Assembly (NCBI GenBank): GCA_965242605.1 | Contig: CBDESS010000001.1 | Coordinates: 1-64,000, forward strand | Source: JAAXHF01 sp965242605 | GTDB lineage: Bacteria; Desulfobacterota; Binatia; Bin18 | DNA: 64,000 nt | Direction of reading: 5' to 3' | Shown: piece after piece, positions 19,349-27,615 of the stretch | Layout: each line of letters starts with the position of its first letter | Numbering within the stretch: the stretch's first letter is position 1 | Program-made: the position numbers and the translations under genes | The notes under the pieces: model-generated | What the model saw: the letters and a program-made list of their open reading frames with translations, nothing else | The model's database searches: none | Told to the model about the DNA's origin: nothing

Positions 19349-20056
19349 TCACCGCTTTTTTTCTTGCCGGACCGTCCGACACACCGGGCGCAGCGGACAC
19401 GCCGGGCAGCGCGGGGCCCGTGCCGTGCAAACAGTCGCGCCGACATCCATAATCGCCTGATTAAAGACATGCGCCCGGCTGACCGGGGTGACGTGACGGG
19501 CCACCGCCCACAGAAAGCGTGGCGTTTGTTGCTCCTTGGACAGCGCAAAGAAGCGGCTCAGCACACGGGCGGCGTTGGTATCAAGGATGGCGGCGGGCCG
19601 ATGAAAGGCAAAGCTCGATACCGCACCGGCCGTATAAGGCCCGATACCGGGCAGTTTTTGCAGTTCCTCGGGCGTGTTGGGAAAGCGTCCGCCGTGATCG
19701 GCAACGATTTTTTGGCTCGTCGATTGCAGATTGCGGGCGCGGGCATAATAGCCGAGCCCGTGCCACGTTTCGCGTATCCCAGGCTCATCGGCTCTGGCCA
19801 AATCCTCCACAGTTGGGTAGCGGGACAAAAATCTTTCGTAGTACAGCAGCGCGCGCTGCACCTGCGTCTGTTGCAGCATCATCTCAGAGACCAGAATCGC
19901 ATAGGGGTCGCGGGTCCGACGCCACGGCAGGTCGCGGCCGTATTGACGATACCAGGCCATGAGCCGCCGTTGCAGTGCTCGAACGGTCGCCGGATGGGCA
20001 ATACGACCCGGCGGCAGAGCGACGGATTTTCGGGCCACGACCGGCTGTTGTGACAA
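19349..20056 (-). CDS. mutY: A/G-specific adenine glycosylase (short form)
   Basis: Removes adenine mispaired with 8-oxoguanine. The 235 residues contain the HhH-GPD core: LPWRRTRDPYAILVSEMMLQ (catalytic Glu in SEMMLQQTQV, about residue 59), GLGYYARARNL, the helix-hairpin-helix LPGIGPYTAGAV, and the Asp in ILDTNAARVL (about 160). A 4Fe-4S cluster follows (C-x6-C-x2-C-x5-C, about 209-226). The protein stops 10 residues after the last Cys, so the C-terminal NUDIX-like domain that reads 8-oxoG in full-length MutY (about 350 residues) is absent. The QQTQV motif separates it from endonuclease III. The missing domain could lower 8-oxoG selectivity; this is inference. Confidence 0.85.
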   Translation of the reverse strand: MSQQPVVARKSVALPPGRIAHPATVRALQRRLMAWYRQYGRDLPWRRTRDPYAILVSEMMLQQTQVQRALLYYERFLSRYPTVEDLARADEPGIRETWHGLGYYARARNLQSTSQKIVADHGGRFPNTPEELQKLPGIGPYTAGAVSSFAFHRPAAILDTNAARVLSRFFALSKEQQTPRFLWAVARHVTPVSRAHVFNQAIMDVGATVCTARAPRCPACPLRPVCRTVRQEKKR

Positions 20057-20097
20057 AAACCGTAGCCCGAGGCAAGAGACCAGCGCCCCGCTTTATC

Positions 20098-20126
20098 TTG
20101 ACTCCAACTGGTGGAGGCACTATGGT
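20098..20126 (+). promoter_or_regulatory. Candidate sigma-70 promoter for the small gene at 20205
   Basis: TTGACT (20098-20103), a 17-base spacer and TATGGT (20121-20126) match the sigma-70 consensus at 5 of 6 and 4 of 6 positions with ideal spacing. It lies between the divergent mutY and the small plus-strand gene, about 80 bases before the latter's start. Not tested; short motifs occur by chance. Confidence 0.4.
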
Positions 20127-20204
20127 AACAGCGCACCGGGCGGTGAGGGCGGAGAAGCGGCCTATGCGCAAGACGTATTAAGGTATGAGGAGGATATTGG
20201 TTTC

Positions 20205-20471
20205 ATGGCAGGACGGGACTCGCTAGAGAAGATGATTGCGAAGATTTTGCACCGTCACTGCGAGTTTGGTTGGGCCCACTATTACATCCCGAGCGAAAAA
20301 TTTCCAAACCTAGTGGACGAGTTACTCAAAGTGTTGCAGCCGGCGGAAGAAGCAGGGGAGGATGAGTTAGTCAAACTTTTTCTCGGTCTGAAACGCTATG
20401 CGTCTGAGCAAGAACGGGTCGATCAACTCTTGGCGGCATACCGGGTATTGAAACGTGAGGAATCACGCTGA
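20205..20471 (+). CDS. Small hypothetical protein
   Basis: An 88-residue acidic, soluble-looking protein that I do not recognise. It is supported by a strong ribosome binding site (GAGGAGG at 20187-20193, 11 bases before the ATG) and a candidate promoter upstream. The composition is mostly helical: DSLEKMIAKILHRH, a short FGWAHYYIPSEKFPN loop, and amphipathic helices such as LVDELLKVLQPAEEAGEDEL and EQERVDQLLAAYRVL. No membrane segment or signal peptide is seen. The longer open frame reaching back to 19959 is antisense to mutY and was rejected. It is followed by the glycosyltransferase pair after 118 bp. It could be a small regulator or helical adaptor, but there is no basis to choose. Confidence 0.65.
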   Translation: MAGRDSLEKMIAKILHRHCEFGWAHYYIPSEKFPNLVDELLKVLQPAEEAGEDELVKLFLGLKRYASEQERVDQLLAAYRVLKREESR

Positions 20472-20589
20472 GGTCTGGGTTGGACGCTCGCCCAGTCGCC
20501 CTAGCACGACCGCAGCCGGGCCAGAGTGATCTTGACACGGGCGACCGTGCTGGAAGCGGCTCAGGTCTGGACGGATAGCGAGGTGAGGC

Positions 20590-22338
20590 ATGCTTGAAGC
20601 GCAGCGGACCAGACGCACAGTTGGCGGGCTTCTGCTGCTGTGTTTCCTGCTCTATTTCTGGGAGCTGGGGCGCATCCCATTCTACAACTACGAAGAGTCG
20701 AAAGAAGCGCTGATAGTCTGGGAGATTGTCACGAACGGCGGCTGGATTCTGCCTAGGCGCAACGGCACCGAGATGCCGCTCAAACCCCCGCTGTTCCACT
20801 GGATTGGGGCCGGCCTCTCGCTGCTCAGCGGTCAGGTCAGTGAGTTTGCCGTGCGGGCACCCTCGGCCTTTGCCGCCAGTGCCGCGGTAGTGCTGACCTT
20901 TTTCTTTGGCCAAGCCTTGTGGAGCTGGCGGGTGGGGCTGTTCGCCGCGCTTATCCTGGCTACCTCACCGGAGTGGGCGCGCTGGGCCATTCACGCCCGG
21001 AGCGACATGCTGCTAGTCTTTTTTCTGACCGCAGCCATACTCAGTTTTTTTCACCTGTGGCAACAGCGCGCAACCCGGCGCAGCACGGTCTACCTGTTCT
21101 ATACCAGCCTGGGGCTGGCAACCTTAGCCAAAGGACCGCTGGGTTTCCTGCTGCCGAGCTTGGTGATTGTGGCCTTTCTAGTTGAGCGCCGAGACCTGCA
21201 CTTCCTCTGGCGGATGAAGATTCTGGGCGGGCCGTTGCTCACGCTTCTGATTGCGGCATCGTGGTATGTGCTGGCCATATCCCAGGGCGGCGGAGAGTTT
21301 GTCTCGCGCCAACTTCTGGACGAGAACATCTTTCGCTTCTTTGCCAGCGACCAGGGTGGGCCGAGTCGGAACCACTCTTTGTACTACTATCTCCCAACCT
21401 TATGCGCCGGCATGGCACCGTGGAGTCTGTTTTTTCCGGCCCTGCTCTACGCCTTGTACCGCTCCCACGGCTGGGACGACGCCAAGCGGCGCTATCTGAT
21501 TATCTGGTGTGGGGTTGAACTGCTGTTCTTCAGCCTAGCTTCTGGCAAGCGGAGCAATTACATCCTGCCCCTGTACCCGGCCCTGGCCCTCTTGCTAGGA
21601 GTATGGTGGCAGGAGTTGATAGACTGGGCCGTGGCCTTCTCGCCTGCGGTCAGGCGACTCACCAAGGGCTCGGCCCTGCTGCTGGGTGGCGGTTTTACGG
21701 CCATCGTCCTGGGTCTCCTGGCCCACGGGGTCGGACTTGACCTGGTCCATCTCGTCTCCCCCTTCCTGCATCCCCGCGACCAAGCCAACCTGCCCTTGAT
21801 CGCCCAAGGTCTCCAGAACCATTTCCCGATCGTCATGGCCTGGCTGGCCATCCTGGCCCTGGCGCTGAGCTGGTATTTTATCGGCTTCAGGCGGGAGCAG
21901 TGGATGTGGGTGTTTGCCGCCCTGACCGTCCTGGTGTCCTCCTCGCTGTATTTTACCAACGCCCTCTTTCACCCCATTCTGGCCACCGAGCGGACCTATA
22001 AACCGTTCATGCTGGGGGCCCGCTCAACCGTGCAGGACGCGCCACTGTATTTCTATAAGGACGCCTATGACTATGGCGCGATCTTTTACGCCGGTCAACG
22101 CATCCCGTCCTACACCCAGGACTTGACCCAACTGGCGACAACTGGCGACCCACGGCTGTATTTGCTCATGCGTGAGGAGGACTGGCACCGACTGCCAACA
22201 ACCGAAGCGACCCGGCTGGTGCATCTGGTCACCAGCCACGGCAGAGGGCCGGATAAAAAGCATCGCCTCGCCCTGGTTGCCCTGCTGCCGACAAAACCGG
22301 CCCCTGCCAACGGCACACCACCCGACCCCACAGACTGA
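20590..22338 (+). CDS. ArnT/PMT-type membrane glycosyltransferase (GT39-like), copy 1
   Basis: A 582-residue polytopic protein of the ArnT/dolichyl-phosphate-mannose protein mannosyltransferase superfamily, which moves sugars from polyprenyl-phosphate donors to lipid or protein outside the membrane. The first transmembrane helix is residues 12-24. The first outer loop has FYNYEESKEA, where Glu35-Glu36 stand at the acidic pair (D-E) of the family, then the conserved PLKPPLFHW. Further helices follow (about 11-12 in all), with TLAKGPLGFLLP and KRSNYILPLYPALALLLGVWW as family motifs. AGGTGAGG precedes the ATG. The next gene is a paralogue starting 3 bp later. The acceptor (lipid A, another lipid or protein) is unknown. 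Confidence 0.82.
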   Translation: MLEAQRTRRTVGGLLLLCFLLYFWELGRIPFYNYEESKEALIVWEIVTNGGWILPRRNGTEMPLKPPLFHWIGAGLSLLSGQVSEFAVRAPSAFAASAAVVLTFFFGQALWSWRVGLFAALILATSPEWARWAIHARSDMLLVFFLTAAILSFFHLWQQRATRRSTVYLFYTSLGLATLAKGPLGFLLPSLVIVAFLVERRDLHFLWRMKILGGPLLTLLIAASWYVLAISQGGGEFVSRQLLDENIFRFFASDQGGPSRNHSLYYYLPTLCAGMAPWSLFFPALLYALYRSHGWDDAKRRYLIIWCGVELLFFSLASGKRSNYILPLYPALALLLGVWWQELIDWAVAFSPAVRRLTKGSALLLGGGFTAIVLGLLAHGVGLDLVHLVSPFLHPRDQANLPLIAQGLQNHFPIVMAWLAILALALSWYFIGFRREQWMWVFAALTVLVSSSLYFTNALFHPILATERTYKPFMLGARSTVQDAPLYFYKDAYDYGAIFYAGQRIPSYTQDLTQLATTGDPRLYLLMREEDWHRLPTTEATRLVHLVTSHGRGPDKKHRLALVALLPTKPAPANGTPPDPTD

Positions 22339-22341
22339 GCC

Positions 22342-24102
22342 GTGCGTTCACTGCCCGCCGCTATTGGCCTCGTTTGCCTCTGCCTCGGCCTGTACGTCTG
22401 GGGGCTGGGCGACCTGCCGTTCTATACCAAAGGTCAGCCCCGAGAAGCCACCGTCGTGTGGGAGATCCACACCCACGGGGAATGGGTCCTGCCCCTGCGC
22501 AACGGCCAGATCATTCCCTCAAAACCCCCGCTGTTTCACTGGCTTGGCGCGCTGGTAGCGGGCGGCTTGGGCCACCTCAACGAGTTCACCACCCGTCTGC
22601 CGTCGGCGCTGCTGGCCGTGTTGGGCGTCCTGCTGACCTACCAGGCGGGGGTCTCAGTGTGGGGGGTCAAGGCCGGCCTGCTGGCCGGTGTGTGCCTGGC
22701 AACAAGTTTTGAGTGGGTCCGGGCGGCAACCGCGGCCCGAGTGGACATGACCCTGAGCTTTTTCATGCTCGCTGCCCTGTTGACCTTCTGGGTCGGCTAC
22801 CGCGGCCGGCGTTTCGGCTGGCGACATACGCTCGGCTTCTTCGGCTTGGCCGGCCTAGCAACCCTGGCCAAAGGACCTGTCGGCGGCGTGCTGCCGGGTC
22901 TGATTGTCGGTCTGTTCCTGCTGGTCCGGGGGGATCTGCGTTTTCTGGGCCGTATGCGGCTGGTCAGCGGCAGCCTGCTGTACCTGTGCCTGGCCGGCTC
23001 GTGGTACGCGCTGGCGTTGTGGCAGGGCGGTGAGGCGTTTTTTGAAAAACAGGTCATGAAGGAGAATGTACTCCGGTTTCTCTCCAGCGGGTCGGCCGGT
23101 ACCGGACATGTCCACCCCTTCTACTATTTTGTTCCCAACCTCTTTCTGGGCATGGCCCCGTGGAGCTTGTTCTTTCTCCCGCTGGGCTCTTTCCTCTACC
23201 GCTGCCGTCACCGCTGGGCACAGCAGCAGTTCCTGTTTCCGATTGTCTGGTTTGTCACCGTTTTCGTGTTCTACTCGGCCTCGAGCAGCAAACGTAGTGT
23301 GTACATCCTGCCCTTGTATCCGGCCGCGGCCCTGTTGCTCGGGGCGTGGTGGCAGGCGTTGCGACGGAGCGGGTCCGAGCTGTCGACGGGTCGTGGTCGG
23401 ATCATCCGGGCGAGCGGCGGGCTGAACGCGGCTGTGATCGGCAGCGCCCTGCTTGGCGTGGCCGCCCAGGCCGTCGGCCTGGACCTGTTTGCCCTCATCC
23501 GCCCCCTGCTACACCCCAAGGATCAGGGGAATCTGACGCTGTTGTTCGGCAACCTGATCGCCGTCCATCCGCTGGCGTTCGGGCTGTGGCTGGTGGCTGT
23601 CAGCGGGGCACTGCTCAGCCTGAATCAGGGCTTGCACCGACACTCCTGGAACGCCGTGTTCGGTGCCCTGGCGGTCTTTACCACCAGCATATTTCTGCTC
23701 ACGAACCATGTCATTCAGCCCACGCTGGCCACGGCCCGGAGCTACCGGCCGTTCATGGACCGTGTGCGTGAACAGGTCGGCCCACGGCCCTTGTTCTTCT
23801 ACCGCTGCTTTGACAGCGGGGCGCTGTTCTACGCCGACCGGCGCATCCCGTTTTACTCGCCCGCAGCGACCCCTGCCGATCCGTATTACATCCTGGCCTG
23901 GGAAGCAGAATGGGAGCGCCTGGGCCAGCGCAATACAGCGGCTGAGCACAAGAGCAGCCCCCAACCCCGTCTGCTCGACACGAGTCGGGGAACCGGGCCA
24001 AAGGGCAGGAATCGCCTCACCCTAGTTGAGGTGCCGGCCGGCCAAGCCTTACCTGCCTGGCCGGCCGACGAGCAAGGCTGGATCAAGCGCGACGCCATGT
24101 AA
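22342..24102 (+). CDS. ArnT/PMT-type membrane glycosyltransferase (GT39-like), copy 2
   Basis: A 586-residue paralogue of the preceding gene, sharing its layout from end to end: LPFYTKGQPREATVVWE, SKPPLFHWLGAL, TLAKGPVGGVLPG, KRSVYILPLYPAAALLLGAW. It starts with GTG at 22342, 3 bp after the stop of copy 1, so the two are co-translated. The acidic pair in the first outer loop (Glu35-Glu36 of copy 1) is Gly31-Gln32 here, while the later Glu (PREA) stays. The family's catalytic acid may therefore be missing or supplied differently. The two could form a heteromer or act on different substrates. About 11-12 transmembrane helices; inner membrane. Confidence 0.8.
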   Translation: MRSLPAAIGLVCLCLGLYVWGLGDLPFYTKGQPREATVVWEIHTHGEWVLPLRNGQIIPSKPPLFHWLGALVAGGLGHLNEFTTRLPSALLAVLGVLLTYQAGVSVWGVKAGLLAGVCLATSFEWVRAATAARVDMTLSFFMLAALLTFWVGYRGRRFGWRHTLGFFGLAGLATLAKGPVGGVLPGLIVGLFLLVRGDLRFLGRMRLVSGSLLYLCLAGSWYALALWQGGEAFFEKQVMKENVLRFLSSGSAGTGHVHPFYYFVPNLFLGMAPWSLFFLPLGSFLYRCRHRWAQQQFLFPIVWFVTVFVFYSASSSKRSVYILPLYPAAALLLGAWWQALRRSGSELSTGRGRIIRASGGLNAAVIGSALLGVAAQAVGLDLFALIRPLLHPKDQGNLTLLFGNLIAVHPLAFGLWLVAVSGALLSLNQGLHRHSWNAVFGALAVFTTSIFLLTNHVIQPTLATARSYRPFMDRVREQVGPRPLFFYRCFDSGALFYADRRIPFYSPAATPADPYYILAWEAEWERLGQRNTAAEHKSSPQPRLLDTSRGTGPKGRNRLTLVEVPAGQALPAWPADEQGWIKRDAM

Positions 24103-24188
24103 CACACGGTGCGTCTGCGGTTCATGTCTCAGGGAGACCTCAGGGGATACAAAGACCCGCCCTTGCAACAACTCGGTGAACAGACAGG

Positions 24189-26258
24189 CTAGACCAGCAG
24201 CGGCGCAATCACCAGCGCCACAACCGACATCAGCTTGATCAGGATGTTGAGCGAGGGACCGGATGTGTCCTTGAACGGGTCACCGACGGTATCGCCTACT
24301 ACCGCGGCCTTATGTGCTTCGCCGCCTTTTGACTCGCCCGGCACTTTCCCGTTTTCAATCGACTTTTTGGCGTTATCCCACGCACCGCCGGCATTCGACA
24401 TGAGCAAAGCCAGCAGCACCCCGGTGACGGTCGCTCCGGCCAGCATGCCGCCCAGGGCCGCCGCGCCTAAAACACGCCCTACAAGCACCGGGGCAATAAC
24501 CGCGGTCAGACCGGGGACGATCATCTCTTTGAGGGCGGCCGCGGTGGAAATATCGACGCATCGGGCGGCGTCAGGCCGGGCACCTTCTCTGCCCTCCAGC
24601 AGACCCGGAATCTCGCGGAACTGCCGGCGGATCTCGTCTACCATCTGCCCCGCGGCCCGGCCCACCGCGGTCATGGTCAAGGCACCAATCAGGAAAGGCA
24701 GGATGCCGCCCAACAGCAGCCCAATCATCACCGTCGGATCGGTCACGACGATCTGGAGTGGACCTAACCCGTCCGCCAGCCGGTTTTGATTAACGGCCTG
24801 GGTAAACGCGGCGAACAGGGCCAAGGCGGTCAGCGCGGCAGAACCAATGGCAAAGCCCTTGCCGATAGCCGCGGTGGTATTGCCGAGGGCATCGAGTCCA
24901 TCGGTGATCTGACGCACCTCAGGGCCGAGTTCGGCCATCTCCGAGATACCGCCGGCATTATCGGCAACCGGGCCGTAGGCATCGACCGTCATGGTCACAC
25001 CGACCGTTGCCAGCATTCCAACACCGGCAATGCCAATGCCGTACAGTCCGGCAAATTGGTTGGCGATAAAGATGGCCACACAAATCGCCAGGACAGGCAG
25101 CGCACAGCTCTCCAGGCCAACCGCCATCCCGTTGATGATATTGGTCGCAGAGCCCGTTTTGCTGGCCTCGGCAATCCGATCAACCGGGCCGGCTGAGGTG
25201 TAGTATTCGGTGATCAGGCCAATCCCGATGCCGACTAGACAGCCGGCGGCCAAGGCCCAAAATACGCCGGTGCTGACCGGGGAAGCGGCGACGAGCAGGT
25301 AGGCACCGAGAAGAAAGATGCCGGCGGCGATAAAGGTCGAGTAGCGGAGGGCCGATTGCGGGCCAATGTTCTTCAGCACCCGCATCGAGGCAATACCCAG
25401 CAGGGAAGACAGCAGTCCAACCGCGGCCATGCTGAGCGGCAGAGCCATCAAAGCGCTGACGAGGACCCCCTTGTCCGCGCCGGCCGGCGCTGCTCCGCCG
25501 GAGTTCAGGATTGCCAGCAAGGCGTCCTGAGCGGTCGCCCCAATGGCGATGGTGGCAATGATGGAGCCGACATAGGACTCAAAAATATCCGCTCCCATAC
25601 CGGCCACATCCCCGACGTTATCCCCGACGTTATCGGCGATAACGCCCGGGTTGCGCGGGTCATCCTCGGGGATACCGGCCTCGACTTTGCCAACCAAGTC
25701 ACTGCCAACGTCAGCCGCTTTGGTATAAATCCCGCCGCCGACCCGGGCAAACAGCGCAATGGAGCTGGCCCCCATCGCAAAGCCGCTGATGTAACGCGAG
25801 GTCGCCGGGTCAGAGAACACACCGAGAAAAATACCCACCCCGAGCAGCCCCAGGCTGGCCACCGCCAAGCCCATCACCGCGCCGCCGTCAAAGGCGGTCA
25901 ACAGCGCCGCGGCTTGCCCCTCTGAGCGGGCCGCTTCGGATGTGCGCACATTGGCCTTGGTAGCGGACTGCATCCCGAACAGTCCGGCCAGGACAGAGAA
26001 CGCTGCGCCGGCCAGAAACGCGACTCCGGTTTGCCAGGCAACGGCCCACACCAGCAATAGACAGACCACCACCACAAAGATACTCAAAATCTGGTATTCG
26101 CGTTTGAGGAAGGCCATCGCGCCTTCGTAGATATAGCCCGAAATCTCCCGCATCCGCTCGGTTCCATCTGGCCGGCTGGCGACTGAGCGGTAGATCAGAA
26201 ACGCCACCACCAAACCGACAATGCCCAAAGCAGGCGAGACGTTCGAAAGCATGTCCAT
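24189..26258 (-). CDS. hppA: Membrane-bound ion-pumping pyrophosphatase, K+-dependent type
   Basis: Couples hydrolysis of pyrophosphate to H+ or Na+ pumping across the membrane. The 689-residue product has about 16 membrane helices. The pyrophosphate site motif is complete: DLVGKVEAGIPEDDPRNPG followed by ADNVGDNVGDVAGMGAD; the usual DVGADLVGK reads DVGSDLVGK. DAYGPVADNAGGISEMAEL and GDTVGDPFKDTSGPSLN are also present. The K+-dependence signature region reads GNTTAAIGKGFAIGSAALTA, with Ala where K+-independent enzymes have Lys, so this should need K+. Pumped ion is not decided. The ATG at 26258 has GGGAGG before it; a longer frame upstream is non-coding by content. Confidence 0.95.
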   Translation of the reverse strand: MDMLSNVSPALGIVGLVVAFLIYRSVASRPDGTERMREISGYIYEGAMAFLKREYQILSIFVVVVCLLLVWAVAWQTGVAFLAGAAFSVLAGLFGMQSATKANVRTSEAARSEGQAAALLTAFDGGAVMGLAVASLGLLGVGIFLGVFSDPATSRYISGFAMGASSIALFARVGGGIYTKAADVGSDLVGKVEAGIPEDDPRNPGVIADNVGDNVGDVAGMGADIFESYVGSIIATIAIGATAQDALLAILNSGGAAPAGADKGVLVSALMALPLSMAAVGLLSSLLGIASMRVLKNIGPQSALRYSTFIAAGIFLLGAYLLVAASPVSTGVFWALAAGCLVGIGIGLITEYYTSAGPVDRIAEASKTGSATNIINGMAVGLESCALPVLAICVAIFIANQFAGLYGIGIAGVGMLATVGVTMTVDAYGPVADNAGGISEMAELGPEVRQITDGLDALGNTTAAIGKGFAIGSAALTALALFAAFTQAVNQNRLADGLGPLQIVVTDPTVMIGLLLGGILPFLIGALTMTAVGRAAGQMVDEIRRQFREIPGLLEGREGARPDAARCVDISTAAALKEMIVPGLTAVIAPVLVGRVLGAAALGGMLAGATVTGVLLALLMSNAGGAWDNAKKSIENGKVPGESKGGEAHKAAVVGDTVGDPFKDTSGPSLNILIKLMSVVALVIAPLLV

Positions 26259-26523
26259 TGATAATTTCCTCCCTGTAACATCCTGGATGTAAAAAGTACG
26301 GACAGCGGGTGAGCTTACCCCCTCCTGTGCACCGCCGGAAGATAGACGCTTCTGGGTCAAGAGTAAAGGGGCCGGCCCGACGTCGGAGGGGGGAGCCCGT
26401 CTCCTGTGTTCAGGCTGATTGGGGGCTGTCTGCTCTATGTGAACGCCTTGATGAACGCTTCGAAACAAGACAGGAGCGGACAGGCGGCTCAGGGGGCGAG
26501 CCGCGCGGCCCACCCCCAGCCGG
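26259..26523 (-). promoter_or_regulatory. hppA leader with a near-palindrome
   Basis: A 265-bp gene-free stretch between adh and hppA. Just upstream of the hppA ribosome binding site, read on the minus strand, lies TTACATCC-A-GGATGTTA (complement of about 26275-26291), an 8+1+8 near-palindrome with one mismatch. It could be an operator or a small leader hairpin. No convincing -35/-10 pair was found; the rest of the stretch shows nothing clear. Confidence 0.3.
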
Positions 26524-27615
26524 CTACATCACCACTACACTGCGTGCCACCTCGCCCTTTTCCAGCGCGTCCATCGCGTCGTTAATTTCGTCCAGGGAGT
26601 AGGTTCTGGTCACGAGCTCGTCAAGCTTGATGCGTTTGTTCATGTACAGTTCAATCAGCCGTGGCATGTCTACCCGGGGCCGCGTTGAGCCGTACAGCGA
26701 GCCTTTGAGGGATTTCTCGGTCAGCAGGCTGGCCGCGGGAATGGTGACGGTCTCTTCGAGTGAGGGTGCGCCGACCACCACCGTCATTCCTCCCTGACGG
26801 GTACAGGCATAGGCCTGCTCAATCGTTTTGCCCAGCCCGATGACCTCAAACGCATAGTCGGCCCCGCGGCCTTCGGTCAGCCCCCGGACCGTCCTGACCA
26901 GGTCCTCCCGGCCGGGGTTGATCGTATGGGTCGCGCCAAACTCCCTGGCGAACTGGAGTTTGTTATCCATCAGGTCAACGGCGATGATGGTACTGGCCCC
27001 GGCCAGCACACAGCCCTGAATCGTGTTCAGGCCAACACCGCCGCAGCCGATGACCACCGCGCTGCTGCCGGGCTGGACCTTGGCCGTGTTGGTCGCTGCC
27101 CCTAGGCCGGTCATCACCCCGCAGCCGACCAGGCAAGCTTTATCCAGGGGAACGTTGTCAGGGATGGGGATGCAGGCCGTCTGGTCCACCACGGCGTACT
27201 CGGCAAAACTCGACAGCCCAGCCATATGGTGAATCTCTTTGCCGTTCTTCTTCAGGCGACACGTCCCGTCAAGCAGGCTGCCCCCCATCGTCAGACGCAT
27301 ATTGGTGCAGAGCACCTGGCTGCCGATCGAGCAGTAATAGCAGCGCCCGCAGTACGGCGCGAACGATAACACCACATGGTCGCCGGCCTTGACCAGGCTG
27401 ACCCCGGGGCCAAGCTCCTCAACAACGCCGGCCCCCTCGTGACCCAGCACCACCGGCAGGGGCAAGCGCAGAACCCCGTGAATGACCGAATAGTCGCTGT
27501 GACATACGCCGTTGGCGGCAATTTTGACCCGGACCTCGCCGGCCTTGGGGCTGTCCAGGTACACATCCTCAACCTGGACCGGGGCGTTGAGTTCGTATAA
27601 AATGGCTGCCTTCAT
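26524..27615 (-). CDS. Zinc-dependent alcohol dehydrogenase (MDR family)
   Basis: A 363-residue medium-chain dehydrogenase oxidising an alcohol (or reducing an aldehyde) with NAD(P). The catalytic zinc ligands are seen in NGVCHSD (Cys38), LGHEGAG (His59) and LVGCGVMTGLGA. The structural zinc set is C-x2-C-x2-C-x7-C (CGRCYYCSIGSQVLC, about residues 89-103). The coenzyme Rossmann motif is VIGCGGVGLN. The layout is that of class III-like ADHs common in soil and marine uncultured bacteria; substrate unknown. Its start overlaps the meaB stop by 4 bases (ATGA), so the pair is co-translated. Confidence 0.9.
   Translation of the reverse strand: MKAAILYELNAPVQVEDVYLDSPKAGEVRVKIAANGVCHSDYSVIHGVLRLPLPVVLGHEGAGVVEELGPGVSLVKAGDHVVLSFAPYCGRCYYCSIGSQVLCTNMRLTMGGSLLDGTCRLKKNGKEIHHMAGLSSFAEYAVVDQTACIPIPDNVPLDKACLVGCGVMTGLGAATNTAKVQPGSSAVVIGCGGVGLNTIQGCVLAGASTIIAVDLMDNKLQFAREFGATHTINPGREDLVRTVRGLTEGRGADYAFEVIGLGKTIEQAYACTRQGGMTVVVGAPSLEETVTIPAASLLTEKSLKGSLYGSTRPRVDMPRLIELYMNKRIKLDELVTRTYSLDEINDAMDALEKGEVARSVVVM

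Noticed and set aside
26259..26513. N-terminal extension of hppA
   Set aside because: The residues are Arg/Pro-rich and unlike a membrane protein; the ATG at 26258 has a strong GGGAGG and begins the first helix.
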